DNA of 64,000 nucleotides from Piscicola geometra (Eukaryota; Annelida; Clitellata; Hirudinida; Piscicolidae), in the NCBI GenBank assembly GCA_943735955.1, contig OX030961.1, forward strand, positions 1,292,308-1,356,307, written 5' to 3'. Both the position numbers and the translations under genes were made by a program. The notes beneath the pieces are model-generated. The model was not told the origin of the DNA. It searched no databases and was given only the letters and a program-made list of their open reading frames with translations. Below, piece by piece: positions 57,479 through 64,000 of the stretch. The number at the start of each line of letters is the position of its first letter. Within the stretch, counting starts at the first letter, position 1.

Positions 57479-59310
57479 TTACCGTCGGTAGCAATGCATA
57501 GCGTCCTTTTTTAAGGACATTTTTTATTTTCATCATAACTTTTTTTGTATAAAATATTTCAGACTAATTTTTTGATTTTATTTGTTAGAATCGGGTTTTC
57601 AATAAAATGTTAAAAAATTAATTAATTCCTTTGAGTCATGCGTTAATGGGTTAAAGTTACGTCATCATTTTTTAAACTAAGGTAAAAAGTAAAAAAATAA
57701 GTTTGATATGAGATCCTAAACAGTCTATTATTTTTTTTCAAATATTTAGTTTCAACTAAATTTTGATGTGTTCTCAGTTACAAAATAATTTTTCGATCAG
57801 TTTGTGAAAATCTTTTCACCATTTCATTTACTGGAAGAAGTGCAGTAGCGGTTTTGGTAGCAGATATTCTCAAACAAGCTTTGCAAACGACATGCAGATA
57901 GTCGTCTTAAGATTAATTTTAATAAGCCGAAGTTTAGAAAATGCTCTTTCTGCATCTGATGAAGTAACTGGCAGACTCAGAACAACATCGAGCATATAAT
58001 GCAACTCGGGCTGAAGGCTTGTTGCTCAAAAGAATTCTTGCAGTTCGATACATGCAATGAGATCAGACTGATACGCACGTAAACTTGATGTGTTGATGTG
58101 ATTTTGAGCTGTCTTCACACAGTTTCAGCATCCTTTCCATGAAGGTTGGATATTCTGAAAGCTCGAGAGTTATTTTGTTTATCTGATTTGCTCTTTATAT
58201 ACTGTGTCATGGCTTGAAAAATGTAGATATAAAAAGTTTAAAGATTTAAAAGTGTAGTTAAGGTCTAGTGGTGCTCTATTTCTTCTCAGAATTTGTGACA
58301 TGTTAGTGTTATTTTGGTGGGATCTCTATGTTCTTTATTGATATATTGAATTGTTTCGTGAGATAAAGACCCGATGGCCACCCAGAGGAAAAATCATTGT
58401 TCTATGGCATATTGAAAAATTCATTACCCCCCTCCACCACCACCAAAAAAACTCATCGATTTTCGAAAAATTGCAAGACCCTTCGAAAAGGTCACTGCTC
58501 AAGACCACATCATACATACAAAGTATCGCCTGTCATTTGGGAGTTTTAGGTTCTTTCTAGATAACTAAAAGTGCATGCGTAAAAGCTCGCTACACGCCAT
58601 TTTGTATTCTAATTTAATTCACATTTAAATAAAGCATATAAAAACATGAATTAAAAAATATGATAATTAAAATTGTAAATCAAAATTGGAAAGTCAACTT
58701 TGAAATGATTTTCTGACGCTTTTGACTTTCTAAATGCCTCTAAACTTTAGACTCGAAAAGGGTTTCGGATTAGGATTTCATACGATTTTATGTTCTTGTT
58801 TTTTCCCTTTATTAATGTAAAAAATAAAATGGCAAAAATGTTTTCAATATCTTAAATAGGATAAAAAAACATTCAAATTGATCATGCTGGCGTCATGAAC
58901 GAGACCCAAAAGCACTATTAAGTTACTTTTTCATTTAAGTTGTGAAAATAAGCTTTTAATTTAATTTTTTAATTTGAACTTTAATTCATAAAAAAAAGTT
59001 TCATCAATATATGAGAGATATTGAAAAAGTATAGTGATAAAGTTAGACTCTTAAAGCCTGGTCCATGAAACGCATATTTATTCACGCCAAACTGCGCTGT
59101 ACGTAATTCTCCTGAAAGTTCAACTTATTGGAGTTTAAAAGCTGAATAACTTTTGAACCCATTGGAATATTGAAAAAATAAAAACAGATTCACAATCGGC
59201 AAATAAAAATCTATTTAATGTATATTAATTTTTTTTAAATTGACAATTTTGAAAAATCCGTGGTGGTTGCTACCTATAGATATATGTTTCAGGAAATGCG
59301 TAAAATTGAG

Positions 59311-59353
59311 CAATCCACGGAATTGCTGATTCAAGCAGCAATTCCGTGGATTG
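59311..59353. repeat. perfect 18-bp hairpin
   Basis: CAATCCACGGAATTGCTG, a 7-base loop (ATTCAAG), then the exact inverse. It starts 31 bp after the target duplication of the TAGCAACC element. It could be a foldback remnant; no flanking terminator or RNA-gene signals were seen. Confidence 0.85.
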
Positions 59354-59359
59354 TTTTGG

Positions 59360-59685
59360 ATTTATCAAATAAATACTATTCATCTTAAACTTTTAGAATA
59401 AACTATAAAACTGGAAAAAAATATTATAAAATGTAATATTAAAAAATTCCTTCGAAATAGTAAATTAAATGCCATTTACCTTCAACTTGTTGCAATAAAC
59501 AATAAAACTGTAGAAAGACTATTAAACCGAAATTGAGAAGAACGATTTATTCATGCGAATGACTAGAATGTACAGACAATGCATCGAATGACTGACTGAA
59601 TAATGCATGTCAGTTGTTTGAAGATGATTGCATTCATTGGGCTTCAAATTAAGTATCATTAGTATTTAATCGAATTAAAACGCAT
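59360..59685. other. AT-rich stretch, nothing recognised
   Basis: No gene or element boundary identified. Confidence 0.4.
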
Positions 59686-59689
59686 TTAA

Positions 59690-59850
59690 ATGAATGATGA
59701 TTAGCATTTAATCGAATTTAAATGAATAACGATTAGTATTTAATCGAATTTAAATGAATAACGATTAGTATTTAATCGAATTTAAATGAATAAAGATTAG
59801 CATTTAATCGAATTTAAATGAATAAAGATTAGCATTTGATCGAATTAGGG
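59690..59850. repeat. 32-bp minisatellite, about five copies
   Basis: Units of GATTAG(T/C)ATTTAATCGAA plus TTTAAATGAATAAC with few differences. Confidence 0.88.
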
Positions 59851-59904
59851 CTATTATTAAGCTTAGAAATGCTGGCGTGAAAACAACGGTGGCGTGTGAA
59901 CAAG

Positions 59905-60187
<283 letters not shown>

Positions 60188-60345
60188 ACAAATATCAATC
60201 AAAGAAAGTATGCTTGAAATTCAAGGTAGAAGAAGGAGGAGGAGTGAGAGATGCAGAGGTGCAAGTGAGATCTTGTTGTCACAAAAGGGTGACAAGAAAA
60301 TGAATGCAGTCGATGGTGCTCTGTGGCCTTCGAATTGGTTTTTCG

Positions 60346-60855
60346 TGTGGGTTTGTGGTGGTTTGTGGTGGTTTGTGGTGGTTTTTAGTGGTTTGTGGTG
60401 GTTTGTGATGGTTTGTGGTGGTTTGTGGTGGTTTGTGGTGGTTTGTGGTGGTTTTTAGTGGTTTGTGGTGGTTTGTAGTGGTTTGTGATGGTTTGTGGTG
60501 GTTTGTGGTGGTTTGTGGTGGTTCTGGAGTTGAGCTTACTTCAAGACTTGTGAAACCTGGTTTGTGGTGGTTTTTGATGGTTTGTGGTGGTTTGTGGTGG
60601 TTTGTGATGGTTTGTGGTGGTTTGTGGTGGTTTGTGGTGGTTTGTGATGGTCCATGGTGGTTTGTGGTGGTTTGTGATGGTTTGTGGTGGTTTGTGATGG
60701 TTTGTGGTGGTTTGTGGTAGTTTGTGATGGTTTGTGGTGGTTTGTGGTGGTTTGTGGTGGTTTGTGGTAGTTTGTAGTAGTTTGTGGTGGTTTGTGGTAG
60801 TTTGTAGTAGTTTGTGGTGGTTTGTGGTGGTTTGTGGTGGTTTGTGGTGGTTCTG
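60346..60855. repeat. 10-bp minisatellite (TTTGTGGTGG)
   Basis: About 48 units of TTTGTGGTGG with A-for-G variants. A unique spacer (GAGTTGAGCTTACTTCAAGA, CTTGTGAAACCTG) interrupts the array at about 60527-60561 and the same spacer closes it at 60855-60890, so a block of about 330 bp has been duplicated. Frames of Trp/Val/Gly are artefacts. Confidence 0.95.
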
Positions 60856-60959
60856 GAGTTGAGCTTACTTCAAGACTTGTGAAACCTGTCGTGAGAAGGA
60901 GAATTTGAAGATGACAATATACATCTAACTGTGAAACCTGCCTTATAAAGCAACAACGC

Positions 60960-61150
60960 ACACAATCATTACAACCTTCATAACCACCACCACGAACCCC
61001 CATCACCATCTTCGTACACCACCATCATCATTATCATCACCACCCTCACCACCATCATCACCATCATCATCATCATCACCTGGTGAAGCGTCTGCTATCT
61101 TCATGCACGCACATTTCGGAACTCTTAAACTCGTTCAACTCGTGTCTGAT
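60960..61150. repeat. CACCATCATC-rich simple sequence
   Basis: Degenerate CACCA/TCATCA triplets, the complement of the next array, followed by a short unique stretch to about 61155. Confidence 0.8.
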
Positions 61151-61157
61151 TGCTGCC

Positions 61158-61383
61158 TGGTGGTGATGATGATGGTGGTGGTGATGATGATGATGGTGGT
61201 GGTGATGATGATGATGGTGGTGGTGATGATGATGATGGTGGTGGTGATGGTGGTGGTGATGGTGGTGGTGGTGATGGTGGTGGTGGTGGTGGTGATGGTG
61301 GTGGTGATGGTGGTGGTGATGGTGGTGGTGGTGATGATGGTGGTGGTGGTGATGATGGTGGTGGTGGTGATGATAGTGGTGGC
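61158..61383. repeat. (GGT/GAT)n triplet repeat
   Basis: GGTGGTGATGATGATGATGG-type triplets; the Pro/Ser and Ile/Thr frames on the minus strand come from this repeat. Confidence 0.96.
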
Positions 61384-64000
61384 CACCTCAACTCCACCTC
61401 ATCTCCACCTCAACACCACCTCACCTCCACTTCACCTCCACCTCACCTCCACCTCACCTCTACCTCACCTCCACCTCAACTCCACCTCACCTCTACCTCA
61501 ACTCCACTTCAACTCCACCTCAACTCCACTTCACCTCCACCTCAACTCCACCTCAACTCCACCTCAACTTTATCTCACCTCCACCTCACCTCCACCTCAC
61601 TTTCACCTCAACTCCATCTCACTTCCAGCTCAACACCACCTCAACTCCACCTCACTCCACCTCACTTCCACCTCAAATCCACCTCAAATCCACCTCAACT
61701 CCACCTCAACTCTATCTCACCTCCACCTCACCTCCACCTCACTTTCACCTCAACTCCATCTCACTTCCAACTCAACACCACCTCAACTCCACCTCACTCC
61801 ACCTCACTTCCACCTCACTTCCACCTCAACTCCACCTCACCTCCATCTCAACTCTACCTCACTTCCACCTCAACTGCACCTCAACTCCACCTCTCCTCCA
61901 CCTCACCTCCACCTCACTTCCACCTCAACTCCACCTCAACTCCACCTCAACTCCACCTCAACACCACCTCAACTCCACCTCACTTTCATCTCAACACCAC
62001 CTCAACTCCACCTCACCTCCACCTCAACTCCACCTCAACTCCACCTCACCTCCACCTCACCTCCACCTCAACTCCACCTCACCTCACCTCCACTTCACCT
62101 CCACTTCACCTCCACCTCACCTCCACCTCACTTCCACCTCACTTCCACCTCAACTCCACCTCACCTCCACCTCACCTCCACCTCAACTTTACCTCAACTC
62201 TACCTCAACTCCACCTCACTTCCAGCTCAACTCCATCTCAACTCCACCTCAACTCCACCTCACCTCCACCTCACTTCCACCTCAACTCCACCTCACCTCT
62301 ACCTCAACTCCACCTCACCTCAACCTCATCTCCACCTCACCTCCACCTCACTTCCACCTCAACTCCACCTCACCTCCATCTCAACTCCACCTCAACTCCA
62401 CCTCAACTCCACCTCAACTCCATCTCAACTCCACCTCAACTTTACCTCACCTCCACCTCACTTCCTCCTCAACTTTACCTCACCTCCACCTCAACACCAC
62501 CTCACTCCCACCTCAACTCCACCTCACCTACACCTCAACTCCATCTCACTTCCACCTCAACTCCACCTCACCTCTACCTCAACTCCACCTCACCTCCACC
62601 TCACTTCCACCTCAACTCCACCTCACCTCCCCCTCAACTCCACCTCAACTCCACCTCAACTCCACCTCAACTCCACCTCACTTCCATCTCAACTCCACCT
62701 CACCTCCAACTCAACTCCACCTCACCTCCACCTCACTTCCACCTCAACTCCACCTCACCTCCCCCTCAACTCCACCTCACTTCCACCTCAACTCCACCTC
62801 ACTTCCACCTCACTTCCACCTCACCTCCACCTCACTTCCACCTCACCTCCACCTCATTTCCACCTCAACTCCACCTCACCTCCAAATCAACTCCACCTCA
62901 CCTCCACCTCACTTCCACCTCAACACCACCTCACCTCCACCTCACTTCCACCTCAACTCCACCTCACCTCCACCTCACTTCCACCTCAACTCCACCTCAC
63001 CTCCATCTCAACTCCACCTCAACTCCACCTCAACTCCACCTCAACTCCACCTCAACTCCCCCTCAACTTTACCTCACCTCCACCTCACTTCCTCCTCAAC
63101 TTTACCTCACCTCCACCTCACCTACACCTCAACTCCACCTCAACTCCACCTCAACTCCCCCTCAACTTTACCTCACCTCCACCTCACTTCCACCTCAACT
63201 CCACCTCACCTCCACCTCACTTCCACCTCAACTCCACTTCACCTCTACCTCAACTCCACCTCACCTCCACCTCAACTCCACTTCACCTCCACCTCAACTC
63301 CACCTCACCTCCACCTCACTTCCACCTCAACTCCACCTCACCTCCCCCTCAACTCCAACTCAACTCCACCTCAACTCCACCTCACTTCCACCTCACTTCC
63401 ACCTCAACTCCACCTCACCTCCACCTCAACTCCACCTCAACTCCACCTCACTTCCACCTCACTTCCACCTCAACTCCACCTCACCTCCAAATCAACTCCA
63501 CCTCACCTCCACCTCACTTCCACCTCACCTCCACCTCACTTCCACCTCACTTCCACCTCACCTCCACCTCACTTCCACCTCACTTCCACCTCACCTCCAC
63601 CTCAACTCCACCTCACCTCCACCTCACTTCCACCTCAACACCACCTCACCTCCACCTCAACTCCACCTCACCTCGAACCTCAACTCCACCTCACTTCCAC
63701 CTCACTTCCACCTCACTTCCACCTCACCTCAACCTCACCTCACCTCCACCTCACCTCCACCTCAACTCTACCTCACCTCCACCTCAACTCCACCTCACCT
63801 ACACCTCACCTCTACATCAACTTTACATCAACTCCACCTCATTTTTACATCAACTTCACCTCACTTCCACCTCAACTCCACCTCACCTCCACCTCACCTC
63901 CACCTCACTTCCACCTCAACTCCACCTCACCTCCACCTCAACTCCACCTCAACTCCACCTCAATTCCACCTCAACTTTACTTCAACTCCACCTCACCTCC
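61384..64000. repeat. 11-bp CTCCACCTCAA/C satellite, runs past the window end
   Basis: About 235 units of an 11-bp repeat, mainly CTCCACCTCAA and CTCCACCTCAC, with TTCCACCTCAC, TTTACCTCAC and CACCACCTCAA variants. Longer blocks of variants recur at about 61535-61640 and 61700-61800, showing higher-order duplications. One strand is almost purely C/A/T, the other G-rich. Confidence 0.98.

Larger units (their letters stand above)
56178..57650 (+). mobile_element. piggyBac transposon, degenerate
   Basis: TTAA at 56174-56177 and 57651-57654, with terminal repeats CCCATTAACGCAT and ATGCGTTAATGGG, the hallmark of piggyBac. Inside each end is GTCCTTTTTTAAGGACA, a 7-bp palindrome occurring three times (56189, 56541 and 57508). 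A decayed transposase gene lies between. Confidence 0.95.
55009..58497. mobile_element. hAT element, CAGGGGCGCAACCAG ends
   Basis: CTCAAGAC at 55001-55008 and 58498-58505 is an exact 8-bp duplication; the copy at 11582-11790 shows the uninterrupted target. Left end CAGGGGCGCAACCAGCAAAA; the right end has decayed to CAGTGACCTTTTCG inward. The minus strand at 57870-58080 keeps a hAT C-terminal relic. It contains the piggyBac at 56178-57650. Confidence 0.88.
54524..59272. mobile_element. TAGCAACC-ended DNA transposon with nested hAT and piggyBac
   Basis: Ends TAGCAACCATCACGAGG and, inward from the right, TAGCAACCACCACGG; CCTATAGA at 54516-54523 and 59273-59280 is an exact 8-bp duplication. Removing the hAT (55009-58497) leaves about 1.25 kb of non-coding sequence, co-linear with the broken copy at 5279-11950. 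Confidence 0.9.

Overview
This is AT-rich nuclear DNA from an invertebrate animal. Two metazoan genes have spliced GT-AG exons, introns are full of simple repeats, and most of the window is transposon: L2/CR1-like and RTE-like LINEs, several hAT lineages, piggyBac and a FLYWCH/MULE element. I cannot name the species. No prokaryotic genes, CRISPR arrays, rRNA or tRNA were recognised.

Layout. 1-3435 holds the 3' end of an F-box/LRR gene (FBXL2/FBXL20 type, + strand) with four exons, ending in a CaaX-like CLIL. One of its introns opens with 530 bp of pure (GT)n beginning exactly at the 5' splice site. 34859-37207 holds eIF4E2/4EHP (- strand, five exons, N-terminus not found). The two genes converge across about 31 kb of transposons.

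3436-34858 is nested transposons. A TAGCAACC-ended element (from 5279) carries an SINE-like repeat and a hAT-like element containing a nearly intact L2 LINE (6395-9772). A CR1-like LINE (about 11955-19430) is cut by a long-TIR element (12283-17312), itself cut by a small TIR element (14592-16681), itself cut by a 5'-truncated L2 (14870-16432); all three insertions keep 8-bp target duplications. Then come a ZMYM1-like hAT (19756-22197), another TAGCAACC element (22708-23977), an L2-like LINE (25290-26920) and a GTF2IRD2-like hAT (28655-32252) with a second hAT inside (30516-31829).

37600-54500 holds more copies of these families, a decayed multi-exon FLYWCH/MULE gene (44049-48207) broken by a hAT, and very long AT minisatellites. 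54524-59272 is a four-level stack (TAGCAACC element > hAT > piggyBac > inverted duplication with an L2 tail), the three main insertions each flanked by exact duplications. 59.3-64 kb is mostly simple repeats: a (GT)n array, a 10-bp GGTGG-type repeat, GGT/GAT triplets and an 11-bp satellite running off the window end.

Apart from FBXL and eIF4E2, nearly all coding sequence is transposon-derived and broken. I see no new defence or metabolic system. The most unusual items are the (GT)265 splice donor, the iterated-TIR/minisatellite element family, and the shared 3' hairpin of the L2 LINE and its SINE-like partner.
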